Positions 39,201-50,984 of a DNA stretch of 64,000 nucleotides are shown here, piece by piece. Made by a program: the position numbers and the translations under genes. This stretch comes from Asterochloris sp. CNOR1 (lineage: Eukaryota > Chlorophyta > Trebouxiophyceae > Trebouxiales > Trebouxiaceae). The stretch lies in the NCBI GenBank assembly GCA_963969365.1, contig OZ017747.1, positions 3,224,001 to 3,288,000 on the forward strand. Direction: 5' to 3'. Numbering within the stretch: the stretch's first letter is position 1; every line of letters starts with the position of its first letter. The notes beneath the pieces are model-generated. The model was given only the letters and a program-made list of their open reading frames with translations, was not told the origin of the DNA and did no database searches.

Positions 39201-41481
39201 CACATTCTGCTTGCCAATCAGCTCTAGCACCTCTGCGATGTAGCTGTCGCTGTTCTCATACAGAAGGTCGTCACCGTATCTAGAGGGCAGGAGAAGCAGA
39301 GACCAAGTCAGCAAATGCTTGCCCATCAGCGTCTAAAATGTCAACCTCTCTGGTGGGGATTGTCTGCTGCCAAGGGAAGAGGCAGTCATGACAACAGTAT
39401 CCAGGCAAGAGCATCCAGACACGTGTTAGGCCTTGTGGACTTGAACATGTGAAAGGTGCCAGCGATGTGCACCAGGCTACGCATGCCCAGTCCCAAAAAT
39501 CTGGGCTGCTGCCCTGCATCCCACAGGACCGCCCATGCACCCTAAACTGCAGCCTGCGGCAGCCCAACAGGCCCAGAGGCTCTGAAGCAAAGTTGGTGGA
39601 GAGCCCAGGAACTGCTTGCTCACCCAGGCACATCCTGTACTGAGTAGTGCAGCCTGATGAGCGCCTCGGGAACGGTGATTGGGGGTAGCCGCGTGCAGAA
39701 GGTGTCTGGGTCGTCACGAAATTCCTGCAGGTGTGCAGTTTGCCATACTGGGATCTTCACCACAGCAGCCATGGGCCCTGCTGGCTGCAGAGCAACAGGC
39801 AAGCTGCTGGCCTCCGCTTCTGTGTACAGCGATCAAGCACTCCACAGTCATCTCTACCATCTGGCCCAGCATGTGCAGAGGCTCATGGAGGCAAACCAGG
39901 CCCTCAATGTGTGTGCCTGTCCAAGGACAACCCCAATTGCCAGCAGCACTGTGTGGCAAGCGCAGTCCCAAAAAGCCACTGTACAGTGCTGAAACAGCAA
40001 AGCCCACCGACCCACCTGCATGGAGGCTCCTGAGGCGTCCCGTAGCTCGAAGGGCTCCTGAGACAGATCTGCAAAGCAATTCTTGATGAAGGTGGTCTTT
40101 CCTAGCCCAGACTCCCCCAGCACCAGCAGGTTGACGTATCTGTCGATGATCTTGGGCGGCACCTGCACAGCAGAAGGCCTGCCATTTGCAAGCCAGCCAG
40201 GAGACCCTGCGGAGCTGGCAGCGCCCTGCCAGTTTGAGTGACCCAGATGCTGCTGGGAGCGCAGAGGGCATGCAGCAAGGGCACCTGGGCTGTGAGGCAG
40301 CAGACTTTAGACTCAACTTCAGCTGACTGCTTGCTGCCACTCATGCTGCCAGTATTGACTTGATCTGATGTGAAATGCCCTAAAAATGCTGAGTGATCAT
40401 TGATAGATGCTGAGCGTTCATTGGACCTGCCCCAAAGCAAGGTGCCAACTGACAGGCGGGCTGCTTTGTGTCCGCAACAGGTCAGTCACCGGACTGCGGC
40501 CAGAGACTGAGACTCGTCGGGTAGGCTGCACCTCCACAGCGACCCAGCCAGCTTGACGTCACTTGATAGATGCAGCTGGGCGCTGCCTCATTAGTGCTGC
40601 AATGCACCCCCCTTTCATTGACATGGTAGGGATGAAAGTGGTAACCAGCTGGCAGGGTGCTGGCAGGCTGCCTGGCAATCCGCAGACTCAACCAGCAGCC
40701 CTCAGGTTATGCAGTTCCAACCTTGAGCATGCTGAGGCTGGTGGCCACCGGGACCCTCATGCGCCTGCTGGGCAAAACCACTTCAGGCGCCTCCATGCCA
40801 GCACTGGGGGAGTCTGCCTCTGCATCCACGAAGTGGTGGGACTCTATGTCCCCGGCCTCCCGTGGCACTGACCCCTCATCCATGCCCGGCTCCAGCTGGG
40901 CATGCGAGTGCGACTCCATGTAGGGCTCGCCCTGGCCTGCAGGACCACCATGAGGGGCGGTTGGTCAGTTGCCTTTGTGCCCCCTGCAGGCGGAAAGCCA
41001 TCCACTGTGCGCAGAGCCCACCAGAATGGCTGCATGAAGTGGGATGTAGATCCTGGGGCCGAGTCACATGGGGGGGAGAGGTCTGACTGTTGGAGTCTTG
41101 AATGGCTTGTGCAGAAAGCAGGACCAAGCGGGAGATGAAACAGGTCTGACAGTGTTCTCCAGGCTGATGGGGGCACCGCAGCATGCAGTCTCCAGCCTGT
41201 GGTGCCTGGAGTGAATTGGGGCTGGGTGGGTCAGGATTTCGTTCAGGCGTTGGGGTTCCTACCAGGCGCGGCCCTGCTCGGCAGGCCCCATGGCTCGCAG
41301 ATGCTCCGAGGTCAAGGCTTTCTGCCCACCCTTGGGCTCAGCCTGCTCAAAGAGCCGCCTCACCTGTGCTGTGCATCTCCGAGCCCTCGAACACCGGAGA
41401 AAGCTGCTGCTGCGGGTCTCCTTCCTGCTCCGAGGAAAACAGCAACGCCTCCTGCTGCGCGGTCAGCCCTGAGCCTGACAT
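36232..41481 (-). CDS. Septin GTPase
   Basis: Septins are filament-forming GTPases that assemble at membranes and division sites. Nine exons: 41481-41364, 40936-40722, 40162-40016, 39724-39624, 39279-39065, 38384-38277, 37669-37468, 37140-36929, 36647-36232. They total 1,734 nt, giving 577 residues. G1 is GESGLGKT (127-134), G3 DVPGYGDD (191-198) and G4 AKAD (274-277). The septin-unique region follows (IEIFKFPDE, PFAIMASNTMEM, RHYSWGTC), then KTVLEYGFHALRDEKKRRY. The approximately 110-residue acidic N-terminus lies before the GTPase core. The tail is Ser/Pro/Asn/Gln-rich and lacks the coiled coil of many opisthokont septins. Exon 6 joins exon 7 directly in frame (NPSLP|NYSGPIEIF); an open stretch within that 607-nt intron is not needed. 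The start is 118 bp downstream of the GT4 stop on the same strand. Confidence 0.93.
37650..38290 (-). repeat. Ghost exon edges at both ends of septin intron 6
   Basis: Near the acceptor, the boundary segment 37,651-37,700 (exon 7 start, GATCTTCAAG on the minus strand) is echoed at about 37,739-37,790, with roughly three quarters of positions alike at an 88-nt offset. Near the donor, the segment 38,258-38,290 (CCCA then GTGAGTGCCGCTGGCTG on the minus strand) is echoed at 38,184-38,216 as TCCA then GTAAGTGCAGCTGGCTT, 75 nt further into the intron. Both ghosts keep splice dinucleotides. Confidence 0.75.
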
Positions 41482-41599
41482 TGCTCAGATCTGCTGCCAG
41501 ATGTGACACTCGATCTGCTCAGATGCCTGGCTTCCAAGCTGTGATCTGAGGCACAGCTTTAAGGAAAAGCAATTGTTTGGCAAAAAGCCAAACTGGAGG

Positions 41600-43561
41600 C
41601 TAAGACGGCATCCGGGGCAGCATCTGCAACAGACAGGCAGCATTGTCTGCCTCTGTCCAGCTGCGCGCCTTGTGGCATGCAGCAACTCCGCGCGCATGCA
41701 GATGGTTTCTGTCTCTGAGCCACATTGCAACCTGTCCAGCAATGTGGCTGACAGGCAAGCTGAAGTCAAGAGCAATGATCTCATTTGCATTGACATCGAG
41801 GAGATCTGTAGCACCAATCAGGCCAGCCTTTGCTCCATTGACAATGGATGGTGCGCCTGCATGCCAGCCAATGATGTCAGGGCTCCTATGTGTGCACGCC
41901 AAGCGTTGGAGACAGCAGATCTCAGATGCTCACCCTGCGAAGCCGCTTCAATGATGCTCATGCCTGCACAATTTCACAAAGTCGTTGCGGCAACCGAACA
42001 GGCAGCGAAGAGATGTGGGCCGCTTCCTTCACTCACCATATGCATCATAGTGGGGTGGGTGAAAGACCACCACCGATTTGCGGAAGACCTGCTGTTGTAC
42101 ACGCAGGGGTAAGCTGCATGCCCTTTGACCAGGCAGTGCTGTCTTGAGCATCATGTCGTACCTGTGCCAGTACTGTTGGGCCCATGAAACTGGTGTGCAC
42201 CTTGGCTGCAGGTGCTGACCGCAGTAGCCGCTGGTGCAGCTGGCGCACTAGCTCTGTGTCGCCTGGCAGGCACATTAACACCTGAATCTGCAGGGTACAG
42301 CAGCTTACTTGGGCGGCCGCATGGCTGCAAAGGCTAGCACAACAACACAGCCTGTGACACAGCACCTGCAGGTGAGTGCCTGCACCAGGCCTTTGAGAGT
42401 TAGCTCGCACAGCTACAGCGCACCTGCAGGACACTGCCTGCACGTCTCTGCAGTCTCTGTTACCGGCATCGCTTGCCTCATCCAGCTGTTATGGCGCACT
42501 CAGGCCACAGCATGCCCGGCCCACCTGCAATGCCTGCAGCACCCCATTTTGCACCAGGTGCTCCACGACCTCCAAGAAGCGCTCTGGCTCTTTCTCTGGG
42601 GAGGGGCGCACCACACATGTGAGGTATTGGCGCTGGGTGCCCGCAGGGACGCTGGCTGCCGGGCCATCCTCACGGCTTGGGCTGGGCAGCTGTACATCGG
42701 GTGGAGGGTCTTGGGCCAGCATGTCGGCCCTCAGCGCGGGCAACAGCACCTGTAGAGCACTGGCAGCGCACTCTTAGAGTGCAATCATTGCAGCATGACA
42801 CTGTGCTATGGAGCTGCACGCTGACCCTTGTATCAGGTTGCTGGGGTGCAGTAGGCTGTCCCAAAGTGTCACTCACCTTCACAGGCCGCTGCAGTCCTGG
42901 AGGCAGGAGGTGCTGTCTGACAAAGTCAGCATCGCTCTTGCTCAGCACGACCACAAGGGCAGCTGCCTTGACAGCAGCCAACTCCCACTCCAAAGTGGGC
43001 TGCTTCAGGTTGCTCATTGCTGTCCTGCTGAAAATCCTGTGGCATGGAGAGTGCCTCTGACCAAGCTGGCAGACCAAGGGCACATGTCAGCACTCCAAGA
43101 CCACCTGTAGTTCATGAAGACGAAGGCAGGCTTGTACGCCTGAAAGACGGAATGATACGCTTCCAGACTGGAGGCGTCCACGCCAAGGACAAGCTCTGGC
43201 TGGAATTGAGCCACTTGCTGCTGAACTTGAGATGCTGCTGCGCCATTGCCAAGCGCTTGCCAGGCACATCCAACATCCAATGTGCCCCATGCTGGCAGGC
43301 TGATCTGTGCTGTGGCAGGCAGCACAGCAGGTCAGTCCAGGCTTGCGATGCAAACAAGCATTGACAGGAAGCAGAGCTGACCTCTATGAGCCCATGGGCA
43401 CCCTCAAGGACTGGTTCTTGGTTGTGACTTGCGGGCTTGCCTGCCAGGACCAGCACCTCTGCTCCCTGCTGTGCCAGAGCCCTGACCTGGCTTCTTGCGT
43501 AGATGCCATTGCCACTGAAGGTGCTGGCTGAGAACTCAAGGCTAATGAACAGCAGCTTCAT
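41600..43561 (-). CDS. GT4-family (GT-B fold) glycosyltransferase
   Basis: Transfers a sugar from a nucleotide donor; the substrate cannot be told from sequence. Eight exons: 43561-43382, 43304-43105, 43036-42877, 42749-42525, 42287-42162, 42088-42037, 41963-41934, 41856-41600. They sum to 1,230 nt, giving 409 residues with all phases consistent. The N-terminus MKLLFISLEF then SGNGIYARSQVRALAQQG is the typical first Rossmann strand and helix of GT4 enzymes. The C-terminal donor site reads HPTHYDAYGMSIIEAASQGA followed by PSIV. In the EX7E motif the first Glu is Asp (D312) and the second is E320. The closing RSWTEADNAACLLQML matches the family's final helix. No signal peptide or membrane helix is seen, so it is probably cytosolic. 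It lies head to tail with septin and divergent from PHS1. Confidence 0.9.
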
Positions 43562-43933
43562 AAGTGGTCGCAGCTAGATGCCTCATGATCATGGGTCAAA
43601 CTTTGATCATAGGTTTGCTGCACAGCTGCTGGGACAGCTGAAGTCGTTGAACTCTGCACTTGATCGTGGCACACCTCTGCAAAGAGGTGCAGCGAGCCTG
43701 TAGATGATGGCGCCAAAGCTGGCTATGTAACGCAGTTGGGCCACTTCAGAGGCAGTGCTGCCTGCTGCTTGGTGTACAGAGCAGTAGTCACATACATGGA
43801 GGTCGAACCAAAGTCTTCACCGGCCAGGCAGCTGTCAAACCGCCTTGAGCAGCTAGATCTCAGCGGTATGCTTGCTTATGCCAGCCATGCAATGTGATGA
43901 GGTCCTGGCAAGCTCAACAGCTCTCTGAATGTA
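43562..43933. promoter_or_regulatory. Divergent promoter region, GT4 (-) and PHS1 (+)
   Basis: About 370 bp between the GT4 ATG (43,561) and the first PHS1-like codons. The PHS1 start codon or a first short exon should lie here but could not be fixed. No TATA box stands out. Confidence 0.4.
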
Positions 43934-46900
43934 GTGCTTTCACTGAGGAGCAAGCTCAAGCGCAACAGATCTGTCTCAGACAAGCCTGGCAGTGGCAGAA
44001 CAGATGTCGGCAGCCCCCGCAAGGTCAAGTTTGACAGCCCAGACCAGCAGGCTGAGGCACCTGACAGCTCCAGCAGCTCCCCAAGCAATCACAGCATCCC
44101 CAGTAGCATGCTCGGGGCCCTGCCCCCACAGCACAAACATCTGCGGGGCAACAAGCCTGAGAGCCTGGCAGCTGAGAAGGTAGCTTTGGCAGCAGGTGTG
44201 CACAGCAGCTCTGGTGCAGCCAGTGCTTTGACGTCTCACCCTGCAGCCAATGCATGAGGCGTGTCGGCCTGAGGGTGTGTGCATGTATGTACACCTGATC
44301 CTGCAGGAGGTCACACCCAGCCAGATGAACGCTGAACATTGGGCTGCTGCTGCAGGCACCGTGACGGCAATGCTGGCGGCCAATGCGGCCGCATGCAGGT
44401 CGCCAGAACAGGTGCGTGATTGGTCTAAGGCCGGCCCATAAAGACATTGCAGTGCACTTATGCATGCACACCACCATTGCATTGCTTGCCCTGTGGAGCA
44501 ACTGCAGCATGCAACCACTCTGACAAGTATCTGCACCTGTGCACTTGTACCCTGCACCGTTCAGGTGGTGCAGAAGACCTGGGACTGGCTGGCTGAGCAG
44601 CCAGAGGATGCTGCTGAGCTGGCAGCCCTGCTGTTTGAGGCTGCTCCCAAATTGGGTGTGCCGGGGGCGCAGAGGACGCCAGGGAAGAGCATGAGCCGTG
44701 CAGCCAGCAGGGCTCATGCTCTGGACATGCCAGATGTGACCTTGAAGCAGCGCCTGGGTGCTGCACAGCCAATGCCCACTGGTGAGAGTGCTCACATGCA
44801 GCACTGCACAGTCTATCAGCGCCAACGAGCCTCAGCTGGCCACGCTCCACCATGTGGCTGCCAGCTGCTTTGCAATCGCATAAATCAGCCGGGCTGCAAT
44901 GCAATGCGCCTGCTGCAGCACCCAATCCCACTCCTGTGCACCAGCACAAACGTGTCCAGTGACTGTGAAGCTCGACCGCGTCATGCCTGCTGGGTAAGGA
45001 CAGCTGGTCTGCCTCCAGCCACTTGCAGAGTGAAACATGCACAGCACTGCAAATCAAGGATGCGTCATGCCTGCAGGGAGTGGGGAGGTTGACTGGTCCC
45101 AGCTGACCACGGTGGCCAGCTCTGAGATGCTCAAGTTTGAGGAGCAGGAGGAGACTGCACGAGCTGCATTGGCAGCCACAGCCATCAGAATGGGGGACCG
45201 GCCCAGCACGCCACCTCCAGGCACCCAAGACACGGCCCAGCTCATGGCTTCACCACGTGGTGAGTGGGCAAGGTTCAAGAGGCTGCCTGTGAACAGGCAG
45301 CAGGTGGCAAACATGGCTGGTGCAGGAAGCGCACCGGCAGGTCAGACTGTACGTGCCCCTTGCTGAGCTCACCTTGCCCTGAAAAGCACGGCAGAAAGGT
45401 TAAGGGAGCTGCTTGCTCAGCGCCACTCGTATAAGAATTTCAGAGGAGAAATTGCTCACCGTTCTGGGCTGCCCTGCAGGTGAACTTGTTGAGGTCAACT
45501 CTGGCGGCCACGTGCTCTTCTGCTTCTTCCAGGCCCCTCCCAGGCGCCACCCCGAGGAGCGCTGCCTCATTGTCAAGTTCCTGGGCTCCCGCCTGCTGAC
45601 CCAGTCTGAGCAGTTTGCGAATGAGCTGACTCGGCACCTGGGCATCTGTGCCCCAGCCTGCCGCATACTGAGGCAGAAGGTGAGTCCCCTTTGAGGTGCC
45701 GCCATTGTCGCTTACCCAGTGGGATGTCGTCCACATCATGAGCTGTGCGGCCCACACCGCTGGGGTGCAGCATGCCAAAGGCAACGCTCCAACACAGCTT
45801 TGCAGTGTCGCAGGGTTCGACAGCTGGCGAGTGGGCGGCTTGTCAAAGGGCGGCTCTGAACATTGGGCTGCAGGGGTCAGCACTGGCAGAGCAGCTGCAG
45901 CAGTGCGCCTGTGCCCTGGTCATGGAGTATGTGCCAGGGCCTGCCCTGTTCAGCGTCCCAGAGCCTTTTGAACCTGCCGCCCTTCAAAGGACCGCAGCTG
46001 ATGTTGGCAGGTGAGCATGTCAGTGTTGCCCGCCATTCTCCCTTCTGTGCTACTGCTCCATCTGCCAACAGCAAAGCATCAGGTCTGGCGTCTCAGGCGG
46101 TGAGCTGCGTGCTGACACGCCGGATAGCTAGGCAGCAGCCCAGGCTACCAGTGAAATTGCCAGCGTGGGCCCCCTGGTCCGAAGGATTGACCGTCCCCGG
46201 GTGTGTCTGCAGGCTGCTGCTGCTGGACATGCTGCTGGGCAACCCAGACAGGTTCCCCTGTGAGGCGCTGGGCTGGAGGGGCAACCCCAACAACGTGCTG
46301 TACTGCAGCCATGGGCGTCTGCAGGTGCATGTGCGCCGCACTTGACGCATTCGCAAACTTATGGGAGGGCAACATGTCAGGCTGCAGGCTGTTGCTGGTT
46401 GTGAGCCCTCTTCTGCTGCTTCGAGGCATTGTGTGCAAGTTGTTCTCCCAGCTAGGCTGCTGATGTGAAAGGGGCTGCTTACGGGAGTAAGAGCCGCATC
46501 TGGTTTTGAAGGTTGATCAATGCTTCACTGGTGGTGCTGAGTGGGATCAATGCCGTGCTGCTGCGTGCAGGGACGCTTGGTGGCCATTGACGCCTGTGTG
46601 CAGCGACGCCCTCCTGGGGCCAAGGTCTGCGCAGAGGATGCTGCCTGCAACCAGATGGCAGAATTGGTGCTGAACGACCTGGAGGTAGCAGCGCTTTGCA
46701 TGTGCCTTCCTGCTCTGAGTGGGCTATCACGAGCCTACCTGTCAGGGCCTACTCGTTCTGAGCCTGCTGTCAGCAACAGCATGACACTGTTTGTCATTTA
46801 GAGAGGTTCGTGCCTCGTCTTTGTGTGCAGCAGCGGTAAATCAGCGCTGCTCCATAAAACCATGTGCTTGCCACACCTCCTTGCTCCAAACATCAGTTGC

Positions 46901-49900
46901 CATCCGGCTGCAGTTTGCTCAGGCCGTGCTGCTGGAAGCTGTGAGCAGCAGCCCAGCAGCGGTGGAGGCCCTGAAGGCAACTGAAGCCCAGGATGTCTTT
47001 CAGCAGGCAAGCTTCACACTTGTGTGCGCCCTTGAGGCCATGCTGACTTTGTGTTGTGCCTGATGCAGAAGTCTGTGTTTGTACCATGCAGGACATTAGA
47101 GCCAGCAACCCAGCAGCAATTGCTCTACTGGGCGGGAGCAGCTGCGGACCGAATGCTCTGAACTTGAGACTGCCTTCCCTTGCTTGCCTCAGAGGATCGT
47201 AGGCAAGGTGTTGCCACGCTCCTGCCTGCCGTTGACCCTGGCTTGTGCTGGCAGCAGTCATCAAAGGCCTGTTCCAGACAGGTGCTGGCAACTAGGGACC
47301 AGAGGCAGATATTGACAAGCGAGGGCCTCTTTGTGCGACTGCAGGAGGTGCGGGCCAGCCTGCAGGCCTCCCTGCGCGTGAAGGGCCTCCTGGAGATGAT
47401 GTTTGAGGTGCTGAGCAACTGGATAGACGCCTTCATTGAGGATGTCGAGGAAGTGGAAGAGGGGGAGGCAGGCAGAACGACCCCTGAGGGCGCCACCACA
47501 CCCCGGGGCAGTGGGGGCGCTGGCACCTCACCTGCCTCCAGCGGACCGCTACCCAACAGGCGTGAGTCTGAGTGCCTGCTGTTGCAGGGTGAATGACAGA
47601 GTGTGAAGTCAGAGGCCTGGGCATATGCCTGCTACCTAACAGGCATGACTTTGGCTGTCCAGGTCCTTCTGCATCAGCAGCATGTCTCGTGGCAGCAGGG
47701 GCCTGGACACCTTGCCTGCTTGTTTTGAAAATTTGAGAGTCTGGGTGCCTGCTGAGCTGTGTCCGGCTTCCGGCTGCAGTCTGGCAGCTGCAGACCACCA
47801 TCCACTCAGGCAGCGGAAGCTTAGGCACCTCGGCTGCAGCCAGCAGGCCCCTCCCTAATAGGCTCAGGTTGCGGTGCCGCTGTCGATCCCGCAGCCTGCT
47901 GTGCTGTGGGGCCTGCCATCCGCAGCAAACTGCTGCTATCTTGGCGGCTGTGCTGCAGCACTGCTCTCCTAGGCAGGCTGCCCCCAGCGGCGTGTGCCCC
48001 TCCCTCCCTGCAGGCATTTCTGGGTCCAGCCACCCCCTGCCAGCCAGGCGCGTCAGCGGTGTGCATGGGGGGGACCCCACGCGCCGCAGCAGCACGTCCC
48101 CCTCGACCACACAGCGCATCCGCAGCATCAACCGCGAAGCTCAGATGAATGACATCATCAGCGAGCGGCTGGACCACTGGAAGCAGGCACGTGACAACAG
48201 GCTTGTTGGTCACCTTCCTCTTGACAGGAAGCGGGCCGGATCACACAATGGTTGTGCTTGCGGTGCAGCATTTCAGAGCGTGATGCATGAGCCCAGCAAC
48301 TGGCTGAGCACCTGGACTGATGAAAGCAGGCACGTGCCTTGTGGTTTGTGACTGCTTTGTGGCCTCTTACGTGAGCAGGCGCAAGTGCCACAGGGACTTG
48401 CCAACCCACAGATGACAAGCACAAACAATTGATCGCAATCGGCGACAGCACCCAACACCTGAGCTAACAGTGAGCTGCTCCGTGGCCCAGCATGCAGGTG
48501 CACAGGGCTGCCCAGTACAGCCAGCTCTGGCTACTCAGGCAGCCTCCAGCAGCGGCAGCTTGCTGCGTTACTGCATCTAGGGCAGGGCGCACAAGTGCAG
48601 CCTACAGCTGCCCTCCCGCCCTGCAGCATCCAGTACTTATAAACTGCACAAGTGCAGCCTCCAGCTGACAAACTGCAGCCCCTGTGAGCGCATGTGATGT
48701 GGGAAAAGAAGAATGGGCTGCATGCTGCACACCTAACAGTGATTCAGCGTGCTCTGCGGGTGCAGGTAATGCGAGAGAGGGGGGAGGAGCTGCGCACTGC
48801 AGTGGAGGAGTGGCAGGACAAGCGCAGCGTGCCTCAGCCGCGCCTGACCACAGGTTTCCTGGATGGCACCCACCCCATCGTGGACTCGTATGAGCTCAAG
48901 GTGCGCCGCCACAGCAGACCAGCATGCCCCGGACTCTGTGGCTCACACAAGCACCACACACAGCACGGTCTGGCTGGCAGCATGGTCAGGCAGCACATCG
49001 TCATGTGGCCTGCTGACCACTACCTTCCTGCACTCGACTCTGCAATGGCTCCTCTGAGCTGTGAAAGGGCAGTTGGTGCTAAAGACACAGCCACTGTGGG
49101 ATCACAGGTCCTCCATCAACATCATCAAGCCCACAAGCTTGAAAGGCTACAGCCACAGCCTCAAGCGTGCACTGTGGGGTGGTTGGGCCACCAGCCCACC
49201 ATGTGGACTCGAGCTGAGCCGCCATGGTCACAGTCATCACGTGGGCTGCCCTGTCAAGCCGCCCTCCTCGGTTCAGCTGCCGTCTAGGCACATCCACGTC
49301 ACTTAACCGCAAAGGCATCACGTAGTCCTACAATATGTGGCTCTGGCTTCAGCTCCGGCAATGTATGCCTTCCGCCTCTCGGAATGCTTCTGCTGCCCTC
49401 CCAGGCAGTGTCCTGCATGACACCATCGCCAACCGCTGCATGCTCCTGCAGGTGCGCTTGGAGCACATGCTGCAGCGCCTGCGCACCCTGCAGGATGCAG
49501 CCGCCACAGGGCGTCCCGTTGCGGTGCTGCCCAACCTGTTTGTTTCAGGCGCGGTGGAGGCTAACTCCCTGCACCTGCTGCGCCACATGGGCATCACCCA
49601 CATCCTGAACGCAACAGAGGACTTGCTGCAGCCTGACGAAGGGGAGGGCTTCCAGTGAGCTCTGCACCTGAGGCTTGACTGTCCTTGCCCTGCATGCACC
49701 ATGCACGGGAAATCTGCTGCAGCTGGTAGAGCGGGAGCGCTTTTGATGAGCGCTGCAGAATGTGCAGGCAGCAGTCTCGCCACAGCACACTGAGCCAGAC
49801 TCAGATCTCTCCTGATTCCCGCAAAGGACTCATGTTAGCCACCAGCACAAGCGCTTGGCATCAATGCCAATCCTGCTTGTCAGGAAGTGAAGGGGTGACT

Positions 49901-50984
49901 GGCATTGCAGACACATGCGCCTGCCCTCAACAGATGCAGCGGCACCCCATAATGCAGCTGGCCCAGTGCATGTGCCTGTGCCTGTGCCTGGTGCACACAG
50001 ATGACTTCAGCAGGTTTCATTACTCTCGGTCCCTAAGGTCCCTGACAGCAGCCAGCCATCTCAAGGCCTGCAGTAACAGGGGTTCCCCCCCGCAGGTGCA
50101 TGCGCCTGTCCCTGACAGACACTGAGGACCAGGACATTGCCCAATACTTTCGCACGGCCATTGCTTTCATGGAGCAGGCGCACAAGGAGGGCGGCATGGT
50201 CCTTGTGCATTGTCATGAGGGCAAGTCGCGATCCGTGACCCTGGTGCTGGCCTACCTGATGCAGGTGACACTCACAGCGTAAGAGCAAGGCGTGTGCAGG
50301 TTGGCATGAGCAGCACAGCTGGGAACGGCTTGGATGATTGCATTGACAGCTGGTGTGCTGCTGTTTGCAGTATAATTTCCCAGCCTGGTTGCATGCCTGT
50401 GCTCCACAGGCCGATGCGTGGCAGCCTGCCTGCCTCTGCCTGGAGGCTGATGCTGGGGCCTCCAAGAGTCCTTGAGCAAAAGCTTTCAGTTCTGCTAGAC
50501 AGGCGTGCTGCTAGTCTGCCTGATGCAGGTCAATGTGTCAGCCTGCAAGTGTCACGCTGTGCTCGGGTGTTGGAGGAGCAACACCTGCTGGCTGCAGAAG
50601 AAGCAGCTGACGTTGAAGAGTGCGCTACAGCTCGTGCAGAAAGCGCGGCCCAGCGCTAACCCAAATGCAGGCTTCATGACGCAGCTGCTCCGTTTGGAGC
50701 AGAAGCTGCACGGCCGCAAGACAGTGAAGGTGAGCTGCTAATCAGTGCAGTACCAAAGCTGCTGCCAGGCAGGCTCTGTCTATGCAGTATGTTTGTCAGC
50801 ACTCGAATTCTGCAGATGCATGCCATCAGCACAAGCATGTGCAGGCCTTGCCAGCAGGGGTGTGGCTGACTGGCTGCAGGTGAAACGTACCAAGCCGGAG
50901 CCCCAAGTCTGCAGTGTCTGTGGGGACATTGTTGGCATCTCAGCTGCCTCACTGTCAGTCCACATGAGGAAGCAGCACCCCTGA
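43934..50984 (+). CDS. PHS1: PHS1-type atypical tubulin kinase / dual-specificity phosphatase
   Basis: In Arabidopsis PHS1 phosphorylates alpha-tubulin under osmotic stress through an actin-fragmin-kinase-like domain, while its phosphatase domain restrains this and MAP kinases. Kinase-like exons: 45,479-45,680 (ERCLIVKFLGSRLL; FANELTRHLGICAP), about 45,825-46,012 (ALVMEYVPGPALF), 46,212-46,324 (DMLLGNPDRFPCEALGWRGN) and 46,570-46,684. Linker exons run 46.9-48.9 kb. Phosphatase exons are 49,452-49,654 (ITHILNATEDLL), about 50,096-50,262 (VLVHCHEGKSRSVTLVLAYL, with the complete HCxxGxSRS loop) and 50,611-50,729. The last exon encodes the family's C-terminal zinc-finger-like CSVCGDIVGISAASLSVHMR, ending TGA at 50,982. 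N-terminal exons include 44,308-44,411, about 44,565-44,781 and about 45,083-45,342 (RLPVNRQQVANMAG). The extreme 5' end is unresolved. Its stop is 109 bp from the converging RPN9 stop. Confidence 0.92.
44983..45110 (+). repeat. Ghost acceptor before the PHS1 exon at 45.08 kb
   Basis: GCGTCATGCCTGC occurs at about 44,983 and at 45,062, 78 nt apart. Related GGACAGCTGGTC and GACTGGTCCCAGCTG sequence follows. The second precedes the exon reading EVDWSQLTTVA. Shorter and weaker than the other cases. Confidence 0.45.
47493..47868 (+). repeat. Ghost copies of a PHS1 exon end
   Basis: The real exon end 47,493-47,567 (CCACCACACCCCGGGGCAG through CCCAACAGGC, then GTGAGT) is echoed about 302 nt downstream at 47,795-47,868 (CCACCATCCACTCAGGCAG through CCTAATAGGCTCAGG). 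A short copy of just the donor region (GCTACCTAACAGGCATGACT) lies at 47,631-47,650. About 70% of positions match in the long copy; the donor GT has been lost there. Confidence 0.7.
48589..48668 (+). repeat. Short direct repeat in a PHS1 intron
   Basis: GCACAAGTGCAGCCTACAGCTG at 48,589 recurs with one change at 48,647, 58 nt apart, both in the intron before the exon at about 48,767. No exon edge is involved that I can see. Confidence 0.7.
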
